From Diaporthe sp. PMI_573 (lineage: Eukaryota > Ascomycota > Sordariomycetes > Diaporthales > Diaporthaceae), in assembly GCA_021399435.1 (NCBI GenBank), contig JAJTUP010000011.1, positions 1,054,001 through 1,118,000 of the forward strand: a DNA stretch of 64,000 bases, read 5' to 3'. The position numbers were made by a program, and so were the translations under genes. How positions within the stretch are numbered: the stretch's first letter is position 1; every line of letters begins with the position of its first letter. Positions 1 through 12,752 of this stretch are shown in pieces. The notes below the pieces were generated by a model. That model searched no databases and was not told the origin of the DNA. It saw only the letters and a list, made by a program, of their open reading frames with translations.

Positions 1-593
1 GGAAGAGGAATTGCGAGGGACTGGAGAGGCCGATGAGTTGCTAACACGAGCCGAGTCGGCCTACTTCCAACCAACAACCCAAAACATGCCTATTACCAGA
101 AGGACCCCCACCCTTCATCCTTATCCGAATTATGGTTCATAGTAATTCTAAAGTGGTCTCTTTACGTTATCAGACCCTCCTGCGCGCATTCGTCGGCCAA
201 CACCCCCTCCCGCCAACCTACTAATTCCGCAGGCTCAAGTCTGCCCAAGCATTGATGTTCCCGCTAACATGCATCTTCAAAAACGTCCAGCTGGCTACCT
301 CGGCCCCCAAACTTGACCCTCTTACCACGGAAACCAAAAACCAGATCCTAGCATCTATGGCGACCGACCTCGGTAACAGTGAGGTCTGTCCTCTGCGAGC
401 AATGGCACTGGCCCGTTTTCCTAGGATGCTTCATCGAGTTCAAGGATGATGGCACCGGAAAGATACTTTGATCATATTTCCCAAAACTACTCCTGATGAC
501 GAGATTGTGCTGAGCTGACACGCTTGGGACTCAAGCTACAACTTGAACAGCCGACGGTCATCCTGTAACAAATCGATCTCTCGTTATCTGCTA
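1..593. other. Intergenic, no gene recognised
   Basis: No frame here shows a recognisable domain. The 65-codon plus-strand frame at 252-449 starts with tandem Met and has no family resemblance I can identify. It may hold the 3' flank of the minus-strand gene that ends at 594. Confidence 0.5.
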
Positions 594-1079
594 CTAATAG
601 TTATACAACCTTAGATCCGGATCTGCCCTGCTCTCACTGTCCCGAATACATCCCTTGAGATCAACCTTACCCAGCAATTCCTGCTGAAACAAATAGCAAT
701 GAATGGTCTTCATCTTACCCTCCTCATCCAAATCGTATATCGCACAGTTCGATATCTTGACGACGTCCCCAGGGTAAACATGGTAATCGTGGACAGCCTT
801 CTCCACCTCCTTCTCATACAAAAAGTACGCATCCATCTTCAGGAATACCCTCCCTCGATCACTCATGACTATGAGGGGTATCACCTTCTCCTTGGCTGCC
901 GCGTGGATGGGCTGGTAATGTTTGCGGATGCCCGCTTTGCCCTCCAGCGTCCCGATCGCCGGGTCTGGGATCACGAGCTTCACGTCGTCGGCGTAGAAGG
1001 AGTGTTGCTTGTCGTAGTCCGTGTCGTTGAAGGCGCGGATGTATTCGAGAAAGTCGGGAACTGATAGGTGCGGGGCCAT
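594..1079 (-). CDS. NTF2/SnoaL-like small protein
   Basis: A single-exon frame of 161 residues from the ATG at 1079. The frame stays open upstream to an ATG at 1187 (197 residues), but that extension is Ser/Pro-rich and unlike a folded domain, so I prefer the inner start, which sits just before the sequence PDFLEYIRAFN. The order of features fits an NTF2-like cone fold: an N-terminal helix, then DYDKQHSFYADDV (a common SnoaL-type pattern), then a helix with HYQPIH, then alternating beta strands ending in an aromatic strand (IHCYLFQQ). Members of this superfamily are small cyclases, isomerases or ligand-binding proteins, and function cannot be read from the fold alone. No signal peptide is seen. 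Its neighbour, a sugar transporter on the same strand, gives no clear functional hint. Family assignment is likely; the specific activity is unknown. Confidence 0.72.
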   Translation of the reverse strand: MAPHLSVPDFLEYIRAFNDTDYDKQHSFYADDVKLVIPDPAIGTLEGKAGIRKHYQPIHAAAKEKVIPLIVMSDRGRVFLKMDAYFLYEKEVEKAVHDYHVYPGDVVKISNCAIYDLDEEGKMKTIHCYLFQQELLGKVDLKGCIRDSESRADPDLRLYNY

Positions 1080-1187
1080 GTCTGCTGGAATTCCGAGCGG
1101 GCAAATTTGTTTGGGCTTTCTTGGAGGCGTAACTATTGGCTCCCGGCTGCTAGTTGCACTCGAGTGGATCTTCACGTCGGTTACCAA

Positions 1188-1958
1188 GTCGCCGCTTTCA
1201 ATGAAGCAAGTAATAGCGTACGGTTCCTAGGCATGCATGGTGTATGCTGAGCTCAAGATTTTTCAAATGGTCCGACTTCTCCGAGGCCAAGTGGAGGAAT
1301 ATGGGGTCAGCCCGGGAATGAGGGCGGCTGTTTCACAGCCCAACTCTGTTTTGCCCACATTCCGTCTAGGCCGCGTGGATTCGCACTTTACCAACCTTGG
1401 AAGCAGTAGAATGTGAGAAGGTGTTACGATGGTCTTATGGTGATTCACGAGAGATGGTGTTGCCAGCATGGTCTAGACCCCGGCCAGCCTGACGATCAGT
1501 GTCAATAGACCTGAATCAATATTGTGGCTCTGGTGTGTCAAAGTCAAGCCCGATATTAGGCCCCATAACAGCCACCAAGGGCAGAGTTACTGTTTTGGGG
1601 AAATCCGAAAGGGGGGGCGGAGGGCGGTTGACTATTGCGAGAAGGCATAGCAAAATGGAGCACTAAGAGGCCGGCCAGGGGGGTTGAAGCATAGCCATAG
1701 GAGGAATATGTCCGGTTTACGCTTGGCGCACCCTCGTGGACGGCCTCCCACGCCATTCGACGAAAGTTTCAGACACGGGCGACAAGGCACAATTTTTGAA
1801 CGAAATTTAATTTGTACTCTCCCTCCAATCCATCGCGACCTGTATTATGTCGATCCGCATCACCAAGATCAGGGTATCTATTGTTGGACCACAAAAGGTC
1901 TTTCTAGCCGCACGAGGCGTGCCCGACACACCTCCAAACAAACAAAAACGACCCAGGC
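1188..1958. other. Intergenic, no gene recognised
   Basis: Short frames on both strands with no domain signal. Contains a G-run near 1600-1620. It separates two minus-strand genes and probably carries the promoter of the NTF2-like gene and the 3' flank of the transporter. Confidence 0.5.
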
Positions 1959-3686
1959 CTAAGCCTGCTTCTCCTCATCATGCTGCGCCACTGCGCCGGG
2001 CCCACCCTGCGACGACGAGCCATTATCCCCATGACTTAGAACACCCTTCTCCTCGTCGCTGTGCCGGTGCTGGCCATGACCATGAGCGCGCCCCTCCTCG
2101 GTGTCGGAATAGTCAACCAACAGCTCGCCGTTCTTGCCGTAGCGCCTCGGCTCGACCTTGGCCTGGTGCACGACGGTGAAGACGCCCTTCCACCCCTTGA
2201 CCTTGTGGAAGATGCTGTCCATCTCCTCGAGGCTGCGGTACGCCGTCTCCGGGTAGAAGAAATACACCGAGGGCACCATGAACGCGTTGATGACGGCGAA
2301 GATGATGTAGGTCTGGTAGCCGATCGTGTCGAAGGCGACGGGGGTGATCATGACGACCATGAAGTTGAAGATCCAGTTCCCGGACGTCGACAGCGCGTTG
2401 GCGGGCGCGCGGATCCGCAGCGGCACGATCTCGGCTGGGTACAGCCAGGTCATGCCGAGCCAGCCCACCGCAAAAAACGAGTTGAAGACGAAGAGGAACA
2501 CTATGCCGGCGATAGCGGCGGCCTTGTTGTTACTGTCGCGCTCGGACTCGGAGTTGACGCCCGCCAGGATCGCCATTGTGGCCGCCTGGCCCACGGCGCC
2601 GAAGAGCATGAGCTTTCTGCGGCCGACACGCTCCACGAGGAACACCGCTGGCCACGAGGCGAGGAAGTACTCTGTGCCGTTTAGGGCGGCTAGGAGACGG
2701 GCCATGAAATCAGACATGCCAAGCTTGCTGTAGATGACGGCCGCGTAATACGTGATGAGGTTGATTCCAGAGATCTGCTGGAACATCTGGTTGATGTATG
2801 CGAGGAGGGTGCGGTGCAGATTGCGGTCCTTGCCCATTGTGAAAAGATCAGCGAATGAACCCTTGGACATCTCGAGAACAGTGTCCTTGATCTCGTTGAA
2901 TTCGTTGGTAATGACCCTATCTTTGACGTCCACGTCGTTCAAGGCGGCGAGAACCTCACGAGCTTCATCCTCGCGCCCCTTGAGAATAAGCCATCGAGGG
3001 GACTCGGGGAGGGCCCAGATGAAGGCGAGGATGAAGATGCAGAACACGATCTGGAAGGCCAGAGGGAACCGCCAAGCCACGGAGCCGGGGGCGAAGGAGA
3101 GCCCAAGGTCGATCCAATACGATATCATGATGCCTCCGGTGATCAGGGCACCCTCGACCATGACGAGCTTGCCACGCTTGTGAGCGTGGGATGTTTCTGA
3201 CTGCCAAGTAGGTACGGTGGACGTATTGCCTCCGTTCCCCAGGCCAGTGATGATCCTGCCGATGATGAAGTGGTCGAGGGTGAATGCTGATGCCTGAAGG
3301 ATAGCGCCGATGAGCATGACGGAGGTTCCGAGCATGATCATCTTCTTGCGACCAAGGGGATTGCTGATGAAGATGGTAATAATAGCACCGAGGAAGCAGC
3401 CCAAGTTGTAGGACGCAACGGCAATGCCTTGGTGAAGGGAGCGAGTAGCAGAGTCTGAGCCGGCCTCCGGGTTGATCTCGGGGAACTGCTGGAGGAAGAC
3501 GGGCAAGGTCAAGATGCCACCCATGACACCCTGGTCTAGAACGAGAGGTCAGCAGATGCTCTATCTTGAGAGAGAAAGAGAGATGATCATGGTCGTACCG
3601 TAACCGAAAAGCAGGAAATCGCAGCCTGCAATTATGCCAACAGCATAGTTGAGGTGCTGGCCCCTAAGGCCGAAGAATTTCTTCAT
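1959..3686 (-). CDS. MFS sugar porter
   Basis: Two exons, 3599-3686 and 1959-3535, give 554 residues. The joint restores the hallmark FGYDQGVMGG of fungal sugar porters: exon 1 ends in FGY and exon 2 begins DQGVMGG. The intron of about 63 bp starts GTACG and ends TAG. Further family signatures are visible in order: GRKKM after TM2, PESPRWL closing the N-terminal half, QQISGIN in TM7, VGRRKL between TM8 and TM9, and PETAYRSLEE at the end of TM12. About twelve hydrophobic segments are present. The C-terminal tail is cytoplasmic, rich in His, Gly and Glu. It should be a plasma-membrane proton symporter of a sugar or sugar-related compound; the substrate cannot be read from these motifs. The opposite strand carries long shadow frames because of the high GC content. 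Confidence 0.93.
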
Positions 3687-6600
3687 GGTGAAAAAGGTTG
3701 GTGGGTTGTGGAAGAAACAGAGATGGGGCAGTTGGATGCTGACAGCTCTTCCAATGCGAGGTGTTTTGCAGTGCCAGAAGGCTGATGCGAAGGTACACCT
3801 GGGGGTTGAGGCTGGTGAAGGACGCGAGCTTGGATGTTATATGATGTGCAGGGTGAGCATGTCTGCCGTGCTGTGGTACGCGGTACTCGGCGGGCGCGGG
3901 GTGTTCACAACATGTATTTCCTGGGGTAAGTGTCAATCTCGGGGAAGGCGACGGGAGGTGTCAGCACCATGAACCAAACCAAGGCTGTCGTCGATGTATG
4001 ATTCCAGCCTCGGGTTTCCAGAAGAGGGAACCAAGTGATGAAGCAGAGGAGGCAAATGCCTGTTAGACTAAGGGATGCAGCCGAGCCGGAGTGCTGGGTG
4101 AGTTTGTTTCGAGACCAGACACAAGGCGCGAGGGCGAAGTGAGGATTTATAACAAGCGTGTCGGGCGAACCACGCACGTTGCCGCTTGGGACGGGATGGC
4201 TGCACAGATGGTAGCGAAAAATCCAAATCGTCGGGTGAGGTACATTGACGACGTACCTGGGTGAGAAGGGACGTGAGTGGACGGAGGAGAGTGAGATGGA
4301 CGGGCGGGTTGCCGAAAAGGGAAATCCGGATGAAGGTCCTGGGGGAAAGTGAGAAGGGGGACCTTGGCAGGTGTCTGGGGGGACTGGGGATTTAGACTCT
4401 GACCACTGCTACTGCACTATGCGACGGTGGTCTTGGGTTCTGGGTTGATATTGGTGGTAAGAGTGGTAATAGGTCAGAGTTATTACCGAATGCCCAGATG
4501 TGGAGACTGTTCGCCTGCCTACCTGCCCATCTGCTCATGGCACGGCTCAGACGGGGTCCGGGGAAGAAAAGCTGGGGGAGGAGATGGGCAGATGGTTGAG
4601 ACGGGGATGAGCGACGTCATGTCCTGCAGCGTGCAGTCTGCAGTGTGTCCGACCACAAGTGGGCCTCTATTGTTGGGCTCAATGTTCTTTCCCCGTCGGT
4701 AAGACCACGGTGTAGGTCTTTCGACTCTTTCTCCAATACCTCTACTGCAACAGTGAATGCAGCTGGGACTGCAGATTTCTAAACTGAGACAGGACCAATG
4801 CAAGTCCAAGCAGATGGTACAACGCGGGAGGAGAGACCTTGGCTAGCAGCTCAACGTGGTGGCAACGTGGTGATCTGCAGCCAAACAGCCAACAAATGCA
4901 TGTTGTCGGAGTCTATCCTGCCATCATGCAAACGGGAAAGTCAATTGATCTGTTGACGATCCAAGTGACAGATATGGCGCATCTCTCTGCATCTTCAAAA
5001 GTTCTGGCCCAGAAGAGATCGGCAGGAGGCTGAATGCACGCAACCAAACCGTGTTACCTGGGTTCGCATTCTCCTCGAACTGTGGAACACTTCATCACTT
5101 GCCCATACACGATATGTTCTTTCCTTCTTTCTGTCTCCTCTTCTTGCTGACCAAAATTGCAAGTCCAAGCGCGGGCACCGGCAACTTGAACAAACAAAAA
5201 AAAAAAAGGTTGACGTCATAGCAGACCCAAACCGCTGTAAACAGAAGGTCCGCTCTTTGCCCATGCAAAGACGCCCGGACTTTGGCCGACGGATGAGCCC
5301 GTCTGTGCTCCTCCATTCCCCCAACCCTGAGGCTTGAAATGGGGCTGGGGATGACACCCCACGACTCGACATTGGGCCATCACAAGGTTTATTCCTACCG
5401 TTGTGTATGCTTGTCAACAGCACAGATGTGCTGGTATCAGGCCACGAGGCTCTCATTTTAACTGTGTTTCCTTGTTCACGTCGCCATTCCTCCTCTCGAC
5501 CTGTCGTGATCCTTCGACCCTCCCAGGCCAAGCGATACTGTGTAAGCAATCAACAACAAAAAACCTGCTGGTGAAGGCTTGGACGGCTCGAGCAACCGCG
5601 GCAACTTCCACGACTGCACAGATGATCCATACCCACACCCCATGGCCCTCGCCCGCAGGAGTGACCCCGTCCCCACAAACCCCCCACTACACCCCACGAA
5701 CGCTGGTCGCGGCGGGCGCCCCCGGGCAACGAACACCTCGCCGGCCAGCCACACGGCCAGCCTCACACAAACCTGCAGTTGCATATCGCCCGGCTCAGGC
5801 CGTCATTTCTCGGCCCTATTGCGGCGGCGGTCCCCCGGCCTGGCAGACTACGGGGTACCATTCGGCGGAATGCATGCGATCGTCGGGCACTGCTCCACAT
5901 GTTCTCTCATTGAAACCCGCCGAAATGCGCGATCTGATAGACAAAGTCGAGATCTCAGGTCCCAGTAATCGAACACAATAGTACCCACCGGGCGACGATC
6001 TTGACCCGAAAACCACTCCAGGCGCGGCCACGGCTGCTGGTTTTCGGGTCGATTGTCGATTATCCCTCCCGCGTGCCGACGAGACAAGCCTTCCGTGTCC
6101 ACCTCTCGGGGCCCGTACGTGTGCCCCCGTACGTGTGCCGGGCACCTTTGGACGCGTTCACGAGGTGATGTCGATGGGTGCGGTGACCTTATTTCGCCAT
6201 GTGGAATTCTTCAATATTCCTTTCAGCGTGCGTGATCAGAATACACCGCGCAAGCTCTGTTTCTTTTCCAACACATGCACGGTAGTCATCGCGACCTACG
6301 CCCCACCAGGTGTTGCCCAGGATTCATTCACTCCCCTTCTCCACCGGCCAGTCCTGAATGGAGCATGACACCGCCACTGTCCAGCAGTACGGCTAGCCAC
6401 ATCGCTATTAAGCAAGGCCCTCCTGTCGAATCCAAATATGCGCCAAAGCAATAGTCCCGGCCGAGTTGCAAGGCCCCAGCATGGCCACAAGACTTGATAT
6501 TGATCGCCTGTTGTGAGGTCTGGTGCTCGCTCAAGCTTGAGGCACCTGGACTCGTCCGCAGATATCACTCACTCACACCACGTTAATCAGATTGTGGCCT

Positions 6601-6877
6601 GCCTGCACGTCAACGGCGCTCACATACCACTCATTCAACTTTCAAGTGAAAAGCAGGCATTGATTCCCCCCATACCAGTCGATTCTGGCTGGACGGGGCA
6701 TTTTGACCACGACCTCACGTCAAGTGGCCAACTCTCGGCAAGGAAGAACAAGTGGGCTTTTTGTCCGAACATTTTTCAATCACCCGAATCTCAGCACGTG
6801 TCGAAATACAGTGTCTCATTAAACTTTATCATTATTTTGAATATGGTATGTACATTCGCGACTCCTGTCTATGTCAT
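3687..6877. other. Long intergenic region (about 3.2 kb)
   Basis: Several overlapping frames of 60-190 codons occur on both strands, all with low-complexity Pro/Thr/Arg-rich translations and no domain signal, so none is called. An A-run of about 12 lies near 5195-5210. The part next to 3687 is the likely promoter of the sugar porter. A lone short gene or non-coding RNA cannot be excluded. Confidence 0.45.
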
Positions 6878-8311
6878 CTACTCCTGGTTATACAGGTTCC
6901 TCTTCCCCACGAAGGTCCCATTCTCGGACTTGTCCGAATAAAAGGTCACGGAATCTGTCGAGTTGTCATAACTGGACGCAGTACCGCACTTCTCGGAGAA
7001 CCCGCTGAACTTGTCAGCCCGGTCCTGGACCCACGTCTCAAAGGTCGACCTGGAGCAGGTGGTGCCGGGCCCGTCGCCACAGTCGGGCAGCGGCTGTGGT
7101 GCGTTGTTGACCAGCACGCGGTAGTAGTCCCCGTCGTCGTAACCGTAGCTGCCAGTGCAGTTGAGCCTCTCCACGGCGACATTGGTCATGAAGGGGATGA
7201 CGTGGCTGCTCTTCCATGCACGGCGATGGTTAATCCTATCTGAGGGCATGGTGTCGTTGATGGTGGCCTCGGAGCCACCGAAGGCCGAGTTGTTAAACAG
7301 TCCCATGGCCACTAGCACTGTCGGCGGCAGCTCGCGGTGCGTAAAGCTGACGTACAAGTCCTGCACGTCCTCGCTACCCGGCTCGGCCATCAGCAGTCCA
7401 GCGGTGGCGTTGACCCAAGGCAGGCCAATGGCACCGCTAACCTCGCTTCCGTATCCCGTGTTATAGTGGTACTGTACATCCGCCGTATACTCCCACGCCA
7501 GCCAGTCATCCGGGCTGAACAGGTCAAGGTCGCAGAATGGCGAGCTGCCGCGGATGACAGACTCATATCCGCATAGCTGCATCATTCCGTACACGTCCTC
7601 GGAAGTAAAGTTAAACTCCGGGGCGGCGGCATTGAGCCTCGCCATGATGGGCTTGGTAAACTTCTTCAGGTACACGCTCTGCTGGTCGCTACCCGCACTG
7701 GAGCTGTACTTTGGGCACGCCTTGTACGGCGTCAGGTTGTCGGCGCCACCCTCCTTGCTCTCATAGACGGACACTAGGCTGATGGTGTCGTCCTGGCCGG
7801 CGGGCTCGAAGCCGCGGATCAGTGCCTTCGCCGACTCATAGGTCCGCTCTGCCGAGCTGGCCCATATCTTCTTGGGGAGCTTGAGGTTAGGGTAGCGGAA
7901 GGACATGCTCGCGCCAAGCTCGGTGGCCTCGAGCTTGCCGACGCGGGTGAGCAGCTCACTCTCTGCCTCGCTGATGGGCGGGACCCATTTCTTGAGAAAG
8001 CTGAGGTCTGGAATAACGGACCAGTCGATCGAGGTTATGTTTTGGAATTTAGAGATAAAGGGCTCCATAAATTCCTCGTAGTCGAAGTCGTTGGCATAAA
8101 TGGCTGCGTGGCGCACCAGGTATGCTGCACGAACGGGTGAGCATCCTTGAGGCGTCGAAGGGTCTATCTCCGGGTCCAGAGGCTCGAAGTAGGGAGCGAC
8201 ACCGCCCAGGTGCTCGAGGGGGTTGAAGTGGTAGTCGCTGAACAGAGGCACGGCTGCTTGGGCGAGCGGGAGCACGAGGGCTCCGCCCAGTAGGTTGGAG
8301 GTCATATGCAT
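6878..8311 (-). CDS. Secreted histidine-type acid phosphatase (branch 2)
   Basis: A single exon of 477 residues from the ATG at 8311. The frame stays open to 8392, but the inner start places a signal peptide directly at the N-terminus (LLGGALVLPLAQAA), so I chose it. The histidine phosphatase core is visible: VRHAAIYAND near residues 66-74 holds the nucleophile His68, and FTHRELPP near residue 325 holds the second histidine. Many N-x-S/T sites and several cysteines suit a secreted glycoprotein. Known relatives hydrolyse phosphomonoesters, including phytate, outside the cell or at the wall. The catalytic loop is unusual: the canonical RHGxRxP has become RHAxIxA, without the second arginine. 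It may therefore be a divergent subfamily with altered substrate or reduced activity. Family is secure, substrate is not. Confidence 0.85.
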   Translation of the reverse strand: MHMTSNLLGGALVLPLAQAAVPLFSDYHFNPLEHLGGVAPYFEPLDPEIDPSTPQGCSPVRAAYLVRHAAIYANDFDYEEFMEPFISKFQNITSIDWSVIPDLSFLKKWVPPISEAESELLTRVGKLEATELGASMSFRYPNLKLPKKIWASSAERTYESAKALIRGFEPAGQDDTISLVSVYESKEGGADNLTPYKACPKYSSSAGSDQQSVYLKKFTKPIMARLNAAAPEFNFTSEDVYGMMQLCGYESVIRGSSPFCDLDLFSPDDWLAWEYTADVQYHYNTGYGSEVSGAIGLPWVNATAGLLMAEPGSEDVQDLYVSFTHRELPPTVLVAMGLFNNSAFGGSEATINDTMPSDRINHRRAWKSSHVIPFMTNVAVERLNCTGSYGYDDGDYYRVLVNNAPQPLPDCGDGPGTTCSRSTFETWVQDRADKFSGFSEKCGTASSYDNSTDSVTFYSDKSENGTFVGKRNLYNQE

Positions 8312-10874
8312 CGTGGGAGCTGGCTCAGGCAACGAGGAACAGGCGTGAGGATGGGGGACCTTGGCTGAGCTGAACTGAGTTGAGCTGGGCAAAGCAACCT
8401 CACCTGGGAAACGGCTGGGAGGAGGTCAAGCATTTTGTAGCTTGCAGGTCAAGCTTTGTTCTCAGGCCAGGTGATCCCAGCGCCAGGGCACACGCCGGTG
8501 AAGGGCCAAGGCACAGGCAGAGGCAAGGCACAGACAGCCCTGTGGTACCAGTCTGATGTCAAAGGGCTGTTCTGACGATCCATTGGAGCCACCGTCCACG
8601 CCTGTTTACCGCACATTACCATCTCTCCTCTCAGAGAGATTGGGGATGACGACATCGGACGTAGCATTCCCAGGCACAGCGCCCAGTCGGGACTGTCGAC
8701 GGGGGCGCGGCCCTCTGTAGTGAGCCTGCGGGTGCGGGGACCCACCTGCCAGCGCTACCTAAAGGTCCAGTTAAGCTTCGCCAACCCCTGGAAATCATCC
8801 GAAGGCCCAACAAGCTCCTGGAGCTGATCTGCCGGCGCCACTGCACACTACACTAGATGACAGAGGCAGGGATCCATTTAGACGTCATGTTGAGCTCAGC
8901 AGCACCTTTCTTCAACCTTGCTGAGCTGACCGCCTGGATTATTTGGTCATCTTATTCCCTCTTTGCCCCCTGGCCCCTACGTATCAGCACAGTTGTTGTT
9001 GTTTTTGACCTGGATATATATATGTGACCGGTGTCTGGACCTTTCTTTTCCGTCGTCATACATCAGGCACGGGCCCAAGTGTTGTTCCTGTGGGACCTTC
9101 TCGCTACCGGGTTGTCTTGAAGGGGGCATCTCGATCGCGGTGCGGTCCGGTCCTGACGCGTCACTTTTTTTTAGGGCCTCGGTTCAGTGTTGTTTGTTGG
9201 TGGATAACCCATCGGCCTTCAACAACAACAAAGGGCTTTCCCAGGTGGTAACACATTTTTCTGATTCTGGCGATGCAGTTCGAGTTGAAGTGCTTCTTGG
9301 GATAATGATCCATCCATTTCCACCCAAAAACAACCTTTGCGTAACCCCAGGACTGCAGTCAGACCGGTCGGTTCCGGCCTGAGCTGGCAATGAGATACCT
9401 AGCTTCTCACTTTCCCCGGCTACTAAAGAACCTCATTTGCGCTCACAACACAACTTTGATAGCTGCATACCCATCAAAATCACCCGCATTGTCCCTCATC
9501 TGAACAGGCATCCGGGATACTCCACCTAGGTGGCCAGATGACAGGATGAGAGAGAAGCTTCATGGATGTAAACTGAGCCCTTCCGATTCTGCCACTGCCT
9601 GCGTCGCCACCTTTCCGCTACCTTCACTGCATACATTGCCTTGGTACCGCTGCAGCTAGGCCACCTAACATACCTACCAGATGGGCTCTCATTACAACAT
9701 ATGGCCGCCCCGCAGCAGGAAGTTGGAGGAATCCATGATATTGCTAAAACTACATCAACACTGGCGACCTTCGATGCTTGCATGCAACAGTTCAGAAACA
9801 CCCAGCTGGGCCACCATCTACAGCCTGCTTCCAATAATATCCCTTAGCTGAACAAAATTTCGCACCGTCATTCATCGGCGCGCCTGCACACCCCACTCGA
9901 ACATACTAGTACGAGCCTGGCTCGCAATCAGCGTTCGCGCCTTGATCAATCGAGATAGTGAACATGGAGTGCCAGGCGGCGGCGCGCTGGGAAACGTTCA
10001 TGCATAAATGACAAGACAGAGGAAAGTAAAGGGCTAATGATTGACGACATTGAGAGCAGTTGCAGGCGCTCCCTATAGCATTCCTGATCAAGATGCGCGG
10101 CCCTTCTCGTCGTCTCTTCGCCTGGGGTGGCAAGACGTGGTCAACGTCTTCTTGCTGGACGGTGATAAGCTGGTTGTCAATTAGAGGTATGGCTGGCCGA
10201 CCTGGTCAACGACCAAAGAGCTTCTACTGTATAGAATACCTCTCTATTGTGCCGTTATCGCCGGAGCACCGGGTTGGTTTGAACAAGAAAGCCCCCAATG
10301 TGCAGAGAAGTATGAGACAAATACAAAATGTTTCGCGCATGCGAAAAGGTCTAAATGCTGACGCTTGTGGAAACCACCTAGGTACTTAGATAAGTTAAAC
10401 GCAATGGAATGTCCAATTACCAGTGGTAACTTGCCAGAGGAGTCAAGGAAACGATACTCAAAGGAGAAGCTGGTTGTGCTCGACGTGCCTTCAGGCGTGG
10501 GAATAAGTGGGTTGCATGGAACATCCAGAAACAGTGGCACCCGCACCAATTACATACCATTACATGATTCTGGCAGCGGACACCAGTCGTAATCCAACGA
10601 TTGAGGTGGTGTCCGAACCTGAGATGTGTAGTATATGGGCATTGGCTGTAGGTACCTACGTAGTTATGAGCATCCAAGGATAGCCGCGGCAACTTTGTCC
10701 TAATCCAGTCCGGTAGACCCACATTGAGATGCCACACTGTACAGCCCCCTCTTCTTCTTTCCATATAGTGATTGTGCTTCTAGGCTCTGCTGAGTTGTGA
10801 GACTAAGTTCGTCTCGTATTGGGCCGGGACTACAGCTCCTTTGACAGCCTGTATCCTCCCGACGAGCCGGAAAT
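8312..10874. other. Intergenic, no gene recognised
   Basis: About 2.6 kb with only short frames on both strands and no domain match that I recognise. It separates a minus-strand phosphatase from a plus-strand transporter, so it should contain both promoters. A TATATATATA run lies near 9015. Confidence 0.45.
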
Positions 10875-12752
10875 ATGGGCAACTCGCCAGACATGACCAC
10901 AACCTGGGCCAGGGACATGGAACCCTCTGTGGAAGCGGTACTCAGCCGTGTAGTCACCTCTGATGCCCACCCGCTGCCGTTCGAGGTCCTTGAGCCCGCT
11001 GCGACGGAGGTAAAGCTGGGCAACAAAAAGAGATATCTCATCACTTTTTTGATCCTCCTCTGCAATCTGACCCAGGCACGTAGGCCAATGATCTGTTCCG
11101 CTCACCACTGAATCCTGATGGACCAGTATCGCTGACGAAACCCCCCACAAAAAAGTTCACTTCCATGTTCTCGACTGTAGCAGGCGGGTTCGAGTTCAGC
11201 AGACAGCTTGGACGACCGGTCGGTCCTGGCCAGGCGAATTGGATGGGATCAGCATATTCGTCAGTTATTCCCTCTTCATCCTATCTTCTTTGCAGTCTGA
11301 AATTTCTTTTCCTTGCCTTTGGTTAGTCAAGCTAACCGTATTCTCGGGAAAATTCAGGCTCACGCAGAGTGCTTTCGTCCTCATCAGCGGTCGACTTGGC
11401 ACCATATATGGCCACCAAAGATTGATCCTGCTCGGCGGAGCCATCATCATCCTATTTTCCATAGCCAATGCCTTCTGCCAGACCTACGACTCTTTTGTTG
11501 CCATACGAGCTCTCACTGGAGTCGGAGGAGGTATTCTGATGCCCAACGCTGTGGCAACACTGACCATCATGGTCCCTCCGGGAAACGCGCGGAACATTAC
11601 CCTCGCCATATTTGCAGCCTCGCCACCTATCGGAGCTTGGATCGGAGCCATGATTGCAGGCGCGTTCCTTCACTATTCGCAGTGGAAATGGCACTTTATC
11701 TTCCTGTAAGCAAGGATGCCCTGGCAAGACTCGCTGTGCGACAACACTAAAACCAGACAGTGCATGCTTTGGCACACTTGTTTTTGGAGGGCTGTTTGTG
11801 GTTTTGCCTCGCGAAGAGCCCGTTGACAAGGCTGGCGGCATTGACTATGTAGGCGTGGTTGTTGGCCTCGGTGGCCTCCTACTCTTCAACCTATCATGGA
11901 AGTAAGTCAGATCGCCAGGACATGTACACTTGGAAAATTCTAACAATTCTTCATAGCCAAGCACCATCACTTGGGTGGGGAACTCCTTACGTGATTGTCC
12001 TTCTTGTCGTGTCGCTTATCCTCATGGGGGCCTTCGTGATCTGGGAGAGCCGGTTCGCCCAGGATCCCATCATGCCACTTTCTCTCTTTAATGCACCAAG
12101 TTTCAACGCCCTGATGGTAGCGGTGCTGTTCGTATACATGTCTGTGGGGATCTGCCTCTGGTATATGATCGCTTGGCAGCAGATCATCCGGGGCTGGACG
12201 GTGCTTCAGGTTGCCTTCGGCTGGGCGCCGTACGCCATCGGGGCCTCCATGTCCGTGGGTCTGGCTGCTTGGCTGATCCCGCGGTGGGAGGCTCAGTACA
12301 TTCTGGCCAGCGGCTGCCTGGCTTCCATAATATCCCTGGTCCTCCTCTCATGCATGCCCGAGCAACAGACGTACTGGGCCCAGGTCTTCCCCGCCACGTT
12401 TCTCGGAAGCTTTTGTGCCGACTTCGTGTACGTCGCCGCCCAGATCATCGCCAGCAACAGTGTTGGGAAGAGGGAGCAGGGAGTGGCAGGAAGCCTTGTT
12501 GGAACGCTCAATTTGTACGGCAACAGTCTTGGGCTGGGCTTTGCTGGTACAGTCGAGGCACAGGTGGCCAAGAGTGCTGGAGAGGTGATGAGCTTTCGTG
12601 CAGCTCTGTGGTTTGGGGCTGGCTTGGGAGCCATTGCTTTGGTATTGGACTTGGCTTTCGTCAGGATGCCTAAAGACAACCAAGAAGGGTGGAAGTCATC
12701 TGGGTCCTCCGTTGAACGCAGAATTGATACTGTTGGGCCAGCTGATGTCTGA
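10875..12752 (+). CDS. MFS transporter, DHA2/AMF1-ATR1-like
   Basis: Five exons (10875-11079, 11127-11259, 11358-11705, 11761-11901, 11957-12752) give 540 residues with every phase matched. The exon 2/3 joint restores GQANWMGSAYSLTQSAFVL, followed by GRLGTIYGHQ (the MFS motif A region), which is highly typical of fungal drug:H+ antiporter-2 proteins related to yeast ATR1 and AMF1. The exon 4/5 joint restores FNLSWNQAPSLGW. About 12-14 hydrophobic segments are expected. Such carriers sit in the plasma membrane and export or move small molecules (aminotriazole or boron export and ammonium movement are known for relatives). The first intron is the least certain: its donor is a GTAGG and the joint encodes a loop before TM2. 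No partner gene nearby tells the substrate. Confidence 0.88.

Noticed and set aside
252..449. 65-codon frame at window start
   Set aside because: No family resemblance and no splice partners that extend it.
2061..2684. 207-codon plus-strand frame
   Set aside because: Antisense shadow of the sugar porter; biased composition, no domain.
5403..5981. 192-codon plus-strand frame
   Set aside because: Thr/Pro/Arg-rich low-complexity translation, overlapped by equally long frames on the other strand, no domain; treated as chance frames in GC-rich DNA.
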